This document shows, in pieces, positions 12,871-25,089 of a DNA stretch of 64,000 nucleotides. The first letter of the stretch is position 1. Every line of letters begins with the position of its first letter. This DNA comes from Brienomyrus brachyistius. Taxonomy: Eukaryota > Chordata > Actinopteri > Osteoglossiformes > Mormyridae. The stretch covers positions 25,894,214-25,958,213 of the forward strand of contig NC_064541.1 of the NCBI RefSeq assembly GCF_023856365.1. The letters run 5' to 3'. Below the pieces are notes generated by a model. It ran no database searches and had not been told where the DNA came from. It worked only from the letters and a program-made list of their open reading frames with translations. The position numbers and the translations under genes were made by a program.

Positions 12871-13667
12871 CTTACCCGGGATAATGCATCCTGTCGTTTC
12901 ACATGTCAGTTTCACAGCTTTCCACTATGCCTTTTCTGGCTGGGGGGTGGTATTAAATCATGTTCCTCTTTGTGGGGAGGGTGGTGGAGGTGGGGGGGGG
13001 GGGGGATGGAGACCCCCCCACCACCATGGGAAACCGTAATCCACACACAATGGAACTGGCGTTAGTGCTGCTCTTCACACCTCGCCACATTCCAGCAGCG
13101 GCAGGTTTAATTCCTCCGGGAGATGAGGGGGCCGACCGGCCCCTATTCCCACTCCCCTGGAGGAAAATCCCATCCATAGCCCCCTTCCTGCTGTCTCCAT
13201 TGTAACTGGCTGAGACCTGAATGGTTGTCCTGGGCTTTGTCCCCCCACCCCCCCCCATGGTTAATGATATTGGACTGGTCTGCCTGTTTAATACCTTTTT
13301 TTTTTTTAAATTTGCTTTCCCATCTGAAGGTCAGCCTCGCCTTCTCCTGAGAACGGCGACACAAATATGAATTTTAATACTGTAACGTGGTCGTTTCTCC
13401 CAGCAGCTCTCCAGACCTCCTAAAGAAAAGCAAACCCCTGTTTGCCACTTGGAAGAACCAGTGTGCACAAACGGGCTAGAACCGCGTCGGGCTGCCCGGC
13501 CCCACGGCAGCATCCACTTTCCCCCTCAAACTGTATGGAAACCCTGCTGGAAGATGGTTCCAATTTCAGAGAGTGCAGTAACTTGTGGGACAGGCAGTGA
13601 TTGTTTTCACATACTTGTGGACACAAACTCAGAAAAACTGAAACATGCCAACAGATTGTTTATGATG

Positions 13668-13680
13668 CCCCCCCCCCCCC
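13668..13680. repeat. Poly-C run
   Basis: Thirteen consecutive C residues directly visible. Confidence 0.85.
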
Positions 13681-14867
13681 TTTGGAGAATCATGAAGCAG
13701 CTTCTATTCACTGTACAGGCCTGGTGTTGCGTTTTTAGTTTAGTTTTTTTTTTTTAAACCAACCACCAGGAGTTATGAAATTCTTCAGCAGTGAGGAGCA
13801 AACATGATTTACAATGAAGGCACTTCTGTTTGTTTCACAAAGCACATACTGGATTCACTGCATCCTGTCTTGTTACATCTTGATCTTTTACAATGTTTAT
13901 CCTGCGTTCATGCACTCTGTATGGCCTGTATGAGTACAGTGTGGAAAACAGCTCTGTTCCCTATGAGAAATGCCAGAGTATTTGTTGATGGTAAGGGGAC
14001 AGATTTGTGTTAGTAAGGAAAACTGACAATATGTTTTCTAATCAGGATGCTTCATAATTCAAGCCTCTTCTGTTGAACATGCTCATCCCAAAGACAACAC
14101 TCTTAGAGAGCCCAGAGGATTGAGTTGAGATTCTTAGTGCAATTATAATTGAATTTTAAAAGCTCCATGACCTGGGGGGGGGGAGGGGGGGTATGTTCAT
14201 TTAACAATATTTTTCACCAGGTTATCAAACAGAAAAGGAACTGAACAGTCTTTAGCAAACAAAGATGCATTTTCCATGATTATCTGCTGTCAGCTGCTAA
14301 TTGTAACGGTTCAGTTTATGGTCTTTGAATTCAAGGCTGATTTATGTCGTCACTGGTGCCCAGATATTCCCAGTAGCTGTAGACACTGTAAATGCACATG
14401 CTAATGCTAACATGCTAATGTTAATTTAACATTAACCGACGCTAATATGCCATTAACGCACAAACGTCACTGAGAAGCTCAGCCTTAGTGAGGCAATAAA
14501 CTTGGATATCCGCAGTGGCACTGGCTGCTCACGCAGGGTGCTTTAAGCGGGATGCTGGTGGCGCCAGGAGAATCCTGTCATGGGTCTCTTTGCATTCTGG
14601 GTATTTAAGAGGACAGAAGCTTATCCGATGTGTCCCTCAGAGGACAGCTGACTCCTACATGGCCTGAATTTCCAACAACATCCAATCACCGCCACCTTAT
14701 GTTAACACACACCGTGCCTGAGCGCGACTCCTGGAAAAAGTTTTGTGACAGTTTTTGAGGACAAGAAGAAAAAAAATGATTTAAGTAAACGTTGGCCATG
14801 TTGTTCAAACACACAGTAGGCCTTCGGCCTCTCGTAAACTGAGGAATTCTGTCCTGGATTCCTAACA

Positions 14868-14920
14868 CCCCCCCCCCCCCCACCACCACCACCACCACCA
14901 CCACCACCACCACCACCACC
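14868..14920. repeat. Poly-C run joined to (CAC)n microsatellite
   Basis: A 14-base poly-C run passes directly into about 13 CAC units. The antisense readings encode poly-Val, poly-Gly or poly-Trp ORFs that are artefacts of the repeat. Confidence 0.95.
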
Positions 14921-17847
14921 AACACACACCACGACGCACAAAGGTTTCCGTGCTCACAGCAGTATGTGCACATCTGGACGGCTCAGAATAAAAGACTAGG
15001 GTAGATGGAGACGTGTGACAGAGGGGCTCCTGGCTGTACAGGGTCTCACACTCTTGGTGCCGCTGGAGTGAAACCAACAAGGTAGGTAATAAATAGTGTT
15101 ATTTAATCAGCTGGGGAGGCAGGGTACTCGAGCCTGGGAGGACAAAAAAAACAGCTAAAAAAAAGAGAAAACAATAAATGAGAGATTGTTTGCTTCTATC
15201 ATTTCGCAGCCATTTCAGCCAGGGTCATTAAATGAATATGTTTGCTTTTTTTGTGGTGGTGGGAAGGTGCACAGCCAAATCGTGCAGGGGGGGGGCCGAG
15301 GGTAGTGACAGGGACGGGTAAACATGTCTTTAAACAACACTAAGGAGCACCCGTTAAAACCAGTGCTGTGTTATCGCATGGAACTGGGGTCGCTGCGGGT
15401 TAGATAGAGAACTGTGAGTCGGGAGACAGACTGCGCGCTTTTGTCCTTTAAAGGCAGAAGCTGAAGGTGTGGAGAAGCTGTCACAGCTGCTCCTGAAAGC
15501 ACTGAGCGGGGAACAGGCTACGCGGCAGCGTCCGGAGTCGTGGATCTGCTTCCTCCTCGTCACCTGACAAACTTCATCCCCATCTGGGAAAATAACCTCA
15601 GTTTCTAAAACTACCCATATTTTGCATCTCGTTCTTTCATCATGATGACCTGGGCCTCAAAAGTTGCAGAGGGTCGAGTGCCGAGACTCGGAAGGGTATT
15701 TTTCCGTCACCATTACTGCCAAGCATGGATTCACCGCGTCGGAATGCTTATTTGTCGTGAGGTTGTCGCACTGGAGGCCATCAGTTTGTCAGCAGAGCAG
15801 GAGAGAATAGGAAAATGTCTGTTTCGTCGACGTCCATAAGGAACGCTTCATGGGCATCCATTCTCCCTAATGGTCCAGTGTTTGCTGACTGGTACCCACA
15901 GCTGGCACCCAAGTGCCAAGATCTGAATGCTTAAATTGTGTATCAATGACCATCTCAATGTACAGGGAAGACAGTCCACTTTTTCCAATTCACATTCAAT
16001 AAATGGGAGTCAAATGCCATCCTGAAAATTTTACATTTTACAATACCTACCTTCATAAAAACTTTCAACAGTCCATAAATGAAGGTGAATTAAGATGTGG
16101 TGCATCTGAGCAAATATGTATATGAGTTCGCTTATATGAGTTTGAAGCATAGAGAGAAAAATCTAATGACGGATGAGAGAGACTAAAATAGCTTCTTTTA
16201 GGGAAGAACAAATGCAAAAATTGGTGCCAATAACGAAGATCCACTTGATGAGTCTGCACTCCCGCATTCCTCCACATTCAGGTGCCACTTTTCACCTCCC
16301 AGCCTGCGCATTTTCTAGTTTTCCCTCCATTCCACCAGTCCTGTTCCAAAAGACCCAGCCCGGATCTTCCCGCCAGGTCTTGCAGAGGACAGTGCGCAGA
16401 GATGGCCGCTCGCTCTTCCGGAGCCACACCGGGTTCCAGTTAGGGATGGGATCCCCTGAGCATCGTTTCTCCCAGTGTTGCTGACAGCACCGATGTGCCA
16501 GACACTGCTTAATGCAACGTACTCTTCACGCAATCCAGAAGAGGCACCATCACAAGCATCCGAGCGGCAGATCACCACACCTCCAGTGTGCTCTGAAACC
16601 GAGATGGACCTAGTCCCAGCCAACACCCTCCGTTGAGCAATTTCATTCCCCTAGAGCAAAAAAAAATTTTAAATGCTGAACAGACCTCTTCAGAGAGCGA
16701 CTCTGCATTTAGAGGAAGATGAAACACAAATGGGGGGTGTCATCGCCTCTTTTTTTTTTTTTTTTTAAATTCAACCGCTCACACCAGGACATGTAGAATG
16801 GCGGAGCCATCACTGTCAGTCTGCGGTTTCGGTCTTTCTCTCTGTTTGTGCTAATGGGCTTGAGTTTCGCGACAGCTTATTCTCTCGTCCTTCACAGCTC
16901 ACCGAATGAAAACGTCAAGCCACAAGTTAGAAACCACAACAGAAATCGGAGGGAAAGGAAGTCAAGCACTGGACACTTCATTGGACTTTAATGTAAAACC
17001 AAATAAAACTGCTGAAATCTGGACTACTACCATGCAATATCGGGTCGAAACAAAGCCTGGTCTGCCGGATTCCTCCCTACTTGATATTATATCTCCCTCC
17101 CACACAAGATGAAGAGACAGATAAAAAAAAAAATTTAACGAAAGACAAACGATTTCATCTGTAAATGAGATGAATAATAAGTTTCCCTGTGATGGGATAG
17201 TGTCTAATCCTGGGTTATTCCCTCCCAGAACTGGTTCTGGACACCAGCAGGCCTAAATTGGACAACGGCATATAAAAAATGGATGGCTGGATGGAAGAAA
17301 ATAAGTTTGATCGAGTCCCTGAAACACCTTCATATAATCTTGTGCTGAACAAGTGCATTATGCCACAAATGAATGAAATACGGTCTGCAAAGGTGATTGG
17401 CTGCGTGTCGGATCCCCTGGACGACAGCTTGATCTGTCCTGGCCCGTTTTGCATGAGTCGCTATTATCACAGAACTACCTCATATTCGGAGAGTTTCTGT
17501 GCCATCTCTGCCTATCTGTACATATCCCTGCATACAAGACCAAGAAGATAGAGTGCAGAGAGGTTACAAAAAAAAAAAATCCACCAAGCAAGACTGCTGG
17601 CCCACTGGTAGGAATCCAGAACAAAGCAGTCCAAATTTTTCTCATTTTACTCTCTTTGTGCATCCTGCTGCGGTTTGCAATGTTTTCCATCTTCCCTTCA
17701 TCGTCGCAGCCTAATGAACCTTGACAAATGCTGCTGTAGCTTTCAATGTCATTTCTATCCATCAAGAACCAACAAGAATTTCACCTCCTCTGCCCTCCAA
17801 GCCCGAAGCTTTTAGTCAGCAGCAGCAGGGAGCAGTAAAGCGTCAGG

Positions 17848-18010
17848 GGGCATGTGGCCTGCTGGTTAAGGGCGCGGCCTTGTGAAAGTCTGCTGATTCA
17901 ACTCAAAGATGTAAAGGAGGTGCTGGGGTGCCCTTCGGAGGGGGGCTTTCCCAGGATTCATTAACTGAAAAAGTATGTAGGTGTATGAAGCGGACTGCAG
18001 AGAAGTTCCC
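17848..18010 (+). mobile_element. tRNA-derived SINE-like repeat
   Basis: A tRNA-like head is visible: tggcctgctggttaagggcg (A-box region) followed by tgctgattcaactc (B-box region). The B box is degenerate and the 3' body is not the usual one, so this may be a decayed or chimeric SINE. It abuts the foldback repeat starting near 18,035. Confidence 0.5.
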
Positions 18011-18034
18011 GATATGCCGTATTGGGAAAAAGCA

Positions 18035-18182
18035 GTTTTTCTCAATCTGGCCCTCGGGGACTCTTACTCAGTCCACGTGTTTCTCCCTCCGAGCAAAAAT
18101 GTGGATTGTCTGGTAGGGAGCTCGGAGGGAGCAAAAACCCCTACTGTTGGTCACCTGGCACAACATTGGGAAACGCTGGGAT
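18035..18182. repeat. Interspersed foldback repeat (copy 1)
   Basis: The left part (ctcaatctggccctcgggga ... cagtccacgtgtttctccct) and the right part (aaaaatgtggattgtctggt ... ctcggaggg) are partly inverted copies. The same family recurs inside gnl2 at 35,566-35,690 and partially at 62,442-62,510, which shows that it is an interspersed, probably non-autonomous, element. Confidence 0.6.
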
Positions 18183-18189
18183 AAAAGTA

Positions 18190-20930
18190 TCTGCTGCACA
18201 GATACCTTTATCCCAGCCAACAGAACAAAGCCAGGCCTGAGATCCTCCAGGTTGCCTCAGCAGGATTTTGGTGCTTGGCCTTAGGTATCTATGCTGTAAC
18301 TTCGACTCCGTTCATCAACCATATGCGTATCTAAAAGTACTCAGATTAGCCAGTCACCTCATTGAGCCCTTATTGGTAGTCAGATTTGAAGCACTGGTTC
18401 TCCCACAATGAGGCCCCTCTGCATAGTCTGGGTCTTACAGAGCCCCCTGCATGCGTTTGGGTTTAAAACCTCAGACCCTACTGAGCACCCTGCAAGACGG
18501 ATGCTTTCAAAGCCTGGATCTTACAGCAGCTTTGAGAGCACATTCCTTTCCTACCCCGGCCCCCCTGTGGTGGAACGAGCGACTTACAGCTGTCAAGGCT
18601 GCAGAGTCATCGTCTGTTTTCCACCATGAAGCATTAACCTCTGAAGACCATATCTGAACACCTAGAATCACTTAAAGCTCCACGTATATCTGACAAGTGC
18701 TGTGTGTTTGTGCCAAAGGTTTCCTTGTTACCACTAAGCATTAGCGTCCAGTCGCTGATTCATGCTGCGATACTTCAAATGTTGCTGCTCTGATGAGGAC
18801 TGTTACAGTTCTATGTTAACCAGAACAAACAGGACACCTGCTGCCTTTGGATAGTCTCCAGACTGCAGGTGCTCTTGTTCAAGAAATCAGAGAAGCGGCC
18901 TCAAGATTATGGGAGTGCACTGGGGGAAGCGTACGACAGCAGCCCTACTAAGCTCACAGTCCTGCTAATACCTACTTCAAGTCCGGTTTTCTTGTACTCC
19001 TTCACAATGGCATAGGAGAGAGATGGAGATTGTGGGGAGCACAGCTTAATAATTGAAATACAATGGTGGGTTTAGTGGGGTGATTAGTTAAGTCCAATGA
19101 AATATTGGAGCATTAATATTCCCCTGCTGCTACAACTCCAAGTTCTCCAATTGACAATCTGAATGGTCTGCTAGGATCCTCACTGCCTGCTGGCCCCACT
19201 ATAACAGGCCTGCAATCACGGCACATCCAGGTCCATGTGAATACATTCATCTGATTTACCCCAAACAACAGTACAGGGAAGGGTTACAATTTATGTGTCT
19301 TGGGATTCAAACAATGGGGCAGAGGGTCTTTCTGCTGTAAGAGTACCTGCGTCATCCCCCCAAGGACATCCCGACTCAAACCTTTCCAGATGACTCAGAT
19401 CAAGCAGTAATGTGAACCTGCCCTCCAAACAGTGACCCTCTCATGATAGTAGTAACAGTGTCCGACAAGGCTTAGCCAAGAGTGAAACACGTTGGAATTT
19501 ACGCTACGTGTTAAATACGCAAATGACACAAGTTGCAGGCTGACTGGCCCATCCCGGTATTCTTGCTTCAGGACACGCAGCCGTGCCTTCAGCCTGACTC
19601 CTCCGTGTGACTCACACGGAAAACCGATGGCATTCTGAAGGTTACAGCACATTGGACGATGAATCTCTTTTTATATCAGACATCTGGACAGCCCTGGCGT
19701 GGATGGGCTCTGTTCCTTCGCACTTTGTATTTATTTTTCAGTCTCTGACACATACATAAGTGTCATCACAATCCTGCCCCCTTTCTGGCAGGGGGGCGGC
19801 GAAGCCCAGAAAAACACAGGGATTAATACAAGGAACGCTACTAACCAACCAATAGCACGTCGGCTCCATGTCAGCCCTCGCTCTCACTTAATCAATTAAA
19901 GGAAAAGGTTTATCTTTCCGTTAAGCCTTGTGTAGGAGTATCCTGGAGATGTTCCATCCTTTAGAGGTGGGGGGGGGGCTCTCTCTACCCTTTTTCTTCA
20001 GCTAAGTGCTGGACAGTGGCCCAGTGCTCAATGTGTGGTAAAGGGCCAAAGAAAGAGGAAGAACGTGTTAGAAAATTGCGATGGGAACTGCGGCGAGCAT
20101 TTGTGGAGAGCTGGACGCGGCTCTGAGGCTCGCAGGCAAAGGTGCCCCTTTGATGCCCCTCTGCACACGATGAAGGTAGGAAAGTTGCACTTGGGAGATG
20201 CCGTTCCAAACACTTAAATACAGCGATACTTCTTGAGATCCACCAGTCTACCAGAAGCTGGCCCTCTTTCCAGGCTTTTCAGCCATGTTGGTTAAGGACA
20301 AAGGTCAGATCGTAAAGGACCACTGGTGGTACCACAGCTTCATATAACTGAGGGGGAGGGGGGGGGGCGAGGGGGCTTTAGCACATCCACTCCGCTGCAG
20401 CGCCGCCACCCACCGCAAGTACCTGTGTGCAGGCTAAGGCCGAGGGGAGGAATCGACGGGATCGTGTCGCAAGAGACAATTAACGACACTGAACAACACA
20501 GCCATGGTTTTATGTTGCTGATGGAATTTAGCCCTCTGGGGGAAACTGGTGGGGATCCCTGAGCTATAACATGTGCATAAAAAGCAGCGGCCCCGATTAC
20601 CTAAGCGGAGTTCGTTAAATATAATAATTAAGGCATAGGTTATCACTTTAATTTGATGGATAATATTTATTTTGAAAATCTGCCAAAATATACGTAAGTC
20701 ATGTTAGGTTAGAGTAAGCACCTATAGTCAAACAAGGACAAGGGTCAAAGGTGAAGAACTCAAGGGTTAATATCCAGGGAGAAACTGCTAAGGTAGCAAC
20801 TGAACATGGTGTCTACAATGAATGTTTCAAAAACTTCTCCCAAGAGCAGGTATCAGGCTGGGCTGGGGCAATGTCAAATATTAAGCCCATTCATTCTCAT
20901 ATACCTAACTACTGATAACATAAAATTGAC
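18190..20930. other. Intergenic sequence without recognisable genes
   Basis: No recognisable coding gene. ORFs are short and lack domain similarity. There are short G runs, for example near 19,970 and 20,350. Confidence 0.45.
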
Positions 20931-20939
20931 GTGTGTTTT

Positions 20940-21150
20940 GTCTCTTAGCCCAGACCTTGACAATTGAGCCCACGTCTCACTGTAGTCCTTTCCAAGTGCT
21001 GACAGGTTTTTCTCTCCCTCGTCGTCCCCAATATGTACAAACACTGTCTTTTGTTTCCTTTCTTCACCATTGTTTGGTTAAGCACGTCTCCACTCCTGCC
21101 TCTGATAATGTCCTTCATCTCCCCTCCTCACGTCAGACATCCTGAGCCGT
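20940..21150 (+). mobile_element. Possible Ty3/gypsy integrase remnant
   Basis: An open stretch on the plus strand contains HCSPFQVLTGF followed by LP, resembling the ..SPFQ...G..PP.. motif found C-terminal to the integrase catalytic core of vertebrate Ty3/gypsy retrotransposons. The preceding HN.T segment is weak, no reverse transcriptase or LTR is visible, and downstream frames are broken. Treat it as a decayed fragment at best. Confidence 0.3.
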
Positions 21151-21279
21151 CCTACCCAAAGCAGGTCTTTCCGACAAGCAGCAGGTTAAACTGCAACTTG
21201 CTCAAGACAAAAGCTGTAACGCAAGTGGAACAGCCAAACTACAGCACACTGAGTGCTTCTTCCGACCTGAGGAAGAAGC

Positions 21280-21745
21280 TCTACAGTAGTGGTTCCCATG
21301 GTCCGTGGCCAATATTCCAGCGGGTCACAGAATGCTGGGGACTTGTGGAAGGGTTGGTTAATTTACAAAAATAAACTATATTTCAGAGAATTTTTTACAA
21401 CCCATCATGTGTGCATTCTGTTTGAAAAAAATGAAAACACTTAAACATATGAAATTGCTGATCAATCCTCCTGCACTGGACAGACAATCAGGAAATGGGT
21501 TTGAAACCCCCTACAATTTTTTTGTTACTGTTCAGGCACACAGCCAGGTAGTAAAATTGAGTTTGAACCTCATTCAAAATGTGTTCCAGTCCCCAGACGA
21601 TCGACTAAGGGAGATCTATCAGTAGGGGTGTCAGAACCACCACTAAATTTATTTCTGGCTACAAACCTGGCCGTTTTACCATGAAATTTTTGTACAATGT
21701 AAAACAGTTCCGAGACATCAAAAGGTTGGGACCCCTACTCTACAT
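21280..21745. mobile_element. Non-autonomous hAT-like element with decayed terminal repeats
   Basis: The left end reads ctacagtagtggttccca and the right end, reversed, reads gtagagtaggggtcccaa, a diverged inverted pair of the cagtggttccca type common at fish hAT termini. The interior (about 450 bp) has no transposase. A target-site duplication could not be recognised, so the edges are approximate. Confidence 0.5.
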
Positions 21746-21800
21746 CAGTAGGTAAGGCAGCAGGAAGTGAGGACGAAATCACTTTGTTCCCTTCCTTTCT

Positions 21801-21818
21801 GGGGGGGGGGGGGGGGGG
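21801..21818. repeat. Poly-G run
   Basis: Eighteen consecutive G residues. Confidence 0.9.
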
Positions 21819-21819
21819 C

Positions 21820-24170
21820 GATGGGCTCAACCAGTGCATGTCATTCATTATGCAGAATGCAGAGAATCCACTGTCTGGTTTGATACTGCGCTGATGTTCC
21901 CTTTCATGCTATTGTTGCAGTGTCCTGGGGGCCTGTTTTGTTCCCACCGCAGCCCACACACTACATCCCCTGGCCCCACCGGACAGCCCCAGCACTGCCC
22001 TCCCCGCCAAAGCACGCGGCTGTTTATTGTAAGTAGCGCAAAGCTAACAAATTAGGGATGATTACCATCATCGCAAAGGCATTTTTACAAAAGGTCACAT
22101 GTGTTGCGCATCCTGGCCTGGGCCCTCACAGATGCGGTGAAAGGCTGGCTCACCCTCAGCTCATCCGGCCCGCCCCTGAGACTTTGGCTGTTTGTTCACG
22201 AGAAGGGTTATGGGCCTCGTCTTAAGCCTCTTGTTTGGAGACGAAATCCGCAACTGAAGAGGTCTGCGCTCATCTGCTAGCTTTGTTGTTTTGAGCGTGG
22301 CCATTTTGGACTAGGCAACAGGTTAAAACTTAATCCCCAGTGAACTTGCTGCTGTCTTCACAAAGTCTTTAGTGATGCGGGGGGGTGGGGGGGGGCAGGA
22401 ACTGGCTCTGTGTGGGGCTGGGGGATCTGCTTCAGACAAAGTAACAGATATTCTACATTTGATGAGGAGAAAATGGTGCATTTAGGACAGGCTGCTTCTC
22501 AACAAATGGCAATATCCATCATACCAGGTATGTATTGGCACCATGTCCTGCCCAAGACTCTGACACGATGCCAGATGATGGTACTGGCAAGCAGTTTCCT
22601 CTAATGTGCTGGGAGATGGATTTGGGATGCAGGACAGTTCAGCACTGCACTTCGGGGGATAGAAAGTGTATTTCTGTCCCAAGGCTCACAGAAGCAGGAG
22701 CGAACGGCTGCTGCTTCCCTTCAGATTAGCTTCACTTTCTGAGAAATGCAAACCGAATATATTTTCTATTTTGTCATATTCTCTGGTGTCTGTAATAATA
22801 ATTTAACAAAAAATAAATACTCCAGTTGTCAAGGAAAAACCACAACACACAAGTTCAGCAAGGTCCGTATGTATACTATGTGTAGCAGATGATGTTTCAC
22901 AAGCAAATGTGATAGTATTCCATCAAAAAAAAATGTTTAATTACAAAAGTTGATCAGGGTATAAAATGCTCCAGATGAAGAGCCCCACCCAAAATATTAG
23001 GTTTACTCTTCCTTTATGACCTTACATACACATTCATACTTCTATTAATATTTTTCCTTAAACATACTATTGTATTCAGAATCATCCAGCCATCCAACCT
23101 CCAACCTGGTTGGAGTCACAGTGGGGTTTGCACCCGTAATCGCGGAGGTGCTGCCCACTGTGACACTATACACACTACATGCAGTTTGATATCCGGGATG
23201 GATGGATAGACGGGATATTAAAAATGTATAGGATCGGAATTCCTCCGTCAGCATGGTGTGGCACCAGGCAGCCTAATAATCAACATTAATTAAAGGAGCA
23301 TGTTCTCCAAACCCCCCAGTGATGAGCTCGCCAGCAGATAACAGAGATTTATGAGGTGTGAAAAATGAAGAACAAAACAAACAGATGACAAAACACGCTA
23401 ATAACTATATCCCGTCAAACACAGGCAATAACTCCATCTGGCTGGTTAGCAGCAGCTTTCATGTGTTCTAGCGTTTTTTCTTTCTTAGTTTTTCTTCAGG
23501 ACGAGTGTAACAGAAGGAAGGGAGAAGAAATCCTCACATTCTCCCCCCCCCCCCCCCCCTCCATTTCTGCCATCAGTGCCAAGTTTACTTAGTCTAAGAC
23601 TGACAATAATCTTTCTGCACAAATGAGGCGCAAAGAACTCCGGGGCTACACAGCTGTGGGTGAACTGGGGGGGGGGGGTGCTGAACTAGACAGAGCCCCC
23701 AAGCTGGGGGAGAAGAGCAGAAGGTGGAATACCAGGTCAGGGGACCCCCTGAGTAGCAGGGAACAAGAGAAGATGGGCAGGGAAGGAGGCTCCCCCTTAA
23801 AAGTCGCCTCAAACGTCCTTGCACTGTGCCCTTCACAGTGCCAACTCAAAAAGCGTACTGTGGCATCCAGGCAAGTGTGGCTCACGGGGGGGGTGGGGGG
23901 CAGGGGGTCACCTTACTAACCTGACAGTGAGAGATGAGAGCCTGCAGTAGAGGCTGAAGAGACATTAGCTTGACAATCAGCTTGAAACTTTGAAGAAAGG
24001 CGTGGATCAATGCTACCTTAAAAACTATGCTAATGGAAAACTTGATTGAAACTGTGTTGCTTTAAAGTAAGAGAGAATTAAACACGATGCTTGAAATCCA
24101 TTGGAGACTGATATAGCTACTGTATAAGTCAAATGTAGGAATTAATTCCTTGATACACAGTTAGCCTTCC
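21820..24170. other. Intergenic sequence without recognisable genes
   Basis: No coding gene is recognised. Contains a 17-base poly-C run (23,543-23,559) and shorter G runs near 22,380, 23,668 and 23,886. The block 23,080-23,225 ends in gggatggatggatag-type sequence typical of decayed interspersed repeats. Confidence 0.4.
23543..23559. repeat. Poly-C run
   Basis: Seventeen consecutive C residues. Confidence 0.85.
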
Positions 24171-24187
24171 TCATCATGTCTTTCATG

Positions 24188-24400
24188 TCCACTTGATCAA
24201 ACTGTCGTTAGTCTATTTTCATCCTTGTGCAGTCTGTCAACTTCGGTAAACCATCACTGGTCTGCTTCCGATCTGGTTCAACCTATTCAGTGTCTACTAC
24301 AAACTACCAGAAGTCTGTTCTTTCTTGGTTCACACTGTCACGCCTACTTGATCAAACTGACGTTGATCTGTTGCCATTCTTGTTAGGGTCGTCACGTGCT
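24188..24400. repeat. Degenerate minisatellite, unit about 52 bp, about four copies
   Basis: Successive units begin near 24,190, 24,241, 24,294 and 24,346. The first and fourth share ctacttgatcaaactg-like starts and gtctgtt..cattcttg cores; the middle two are more diverged (aaaccatcactggtctgctt, aaactaccagaagtctgttc) but keep the spacing and the ggttca/cactgtca ends. The array makes an open frame of 89 codons, which is likely a by-product of the period. Confidence 0.55.
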
Positions 24401-24793
24401 TCCACCCACGTTCAATTTGTCATGTCCATCCGGGCAAACCATCCTCACGGCTACCTTTTAGCCCGTAGCAATCTCTGCATCTGGTATTTGTCTTGAGATG
24501 AAGTGCAGCTTAAATGTTTTCAATGGAAAGAAAATGTTTATAATTCCTGCCACAACATATTAAACTGTAGCCGAATAACAGCAAGGGGGTAATCGGCTAA
24601 TTGCATTGTTTATTACGAATCGTTTTGCTTTTTGGGCACTGTGGGTTTACTGCTAACTTTAATTTTCTGCCACTGTGGACACTGTGGGCATTTTTTAGCA
24701 AAGGCAGGGGTGGGGGGGTTATTTAACACTTCTGTTATTTTGAATTTCAGTTTACTTTAGGATACATCTTGAGACACAATGAAGAGTTTTTTG

Positions 24794-25086
24794 GTAATGC
24801 TTTATATGAACTGCATCATAATGCATTCATACAACATTTATAAGCAGCATGCAAATATATCTTGACATCCTAGCATACTTTAGCAACTTTAAGATACATA
24901 AAGAACAACCATTATATGGCAATAACAAACATTACAATCATTTAATGTTTGTTATTAATGTAAAGCTGTTAAGGAATTTTATGATGTGCATCCTTACTGC
25001 TTATGAATGTTTTATGAATGCATTATGAAGGTGTACTGTGTGTTCTATGAATGCATTATGAAGGTGCAGTTAATATAAAGCATTAC
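24794..25086. mobile_element. MITE with terminal inverted repeats (about 293 bp)
   Basis: The left end gtaatgctttatatgaactg is matched by the right end read in reverse, gtaatgctttatattaactg. The similarity continues inward, as gcattcatacaacatttata on the left and gcatacaacattcataagca on the right. The right half carries a small internal duplication of tatgaatgcattatgaaggtg. No coding capacity is present. The flanking target duplication is not clear, so the superfamily is left open. Confidence 0.75.
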
Positions 25087-25089
25087 TTA

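Larger units (their letters stand above)
12880..17840. other. Intergenic sequence without recognisable genes
   Basis: The sequence is mostly unique, with simple repeats and homopolymers. A block around 13,080-13,240 is moderately GC-rich and non-repetitive. The end of the interval (about 17,195-17,290) shows the gatgggatagtgtctaatcc ... aaaatggatggctggatgg type of tail common at the 3' end of teleost interspersed repeats. No gene is supported. Confidence 0.4.

Noticed and set aside
14686..15080. ORFs rich in Val, Gly or Trp on the minus strand
   Set aside because: They are translations of the poly-C plus (CAC)n tract and not proteins.
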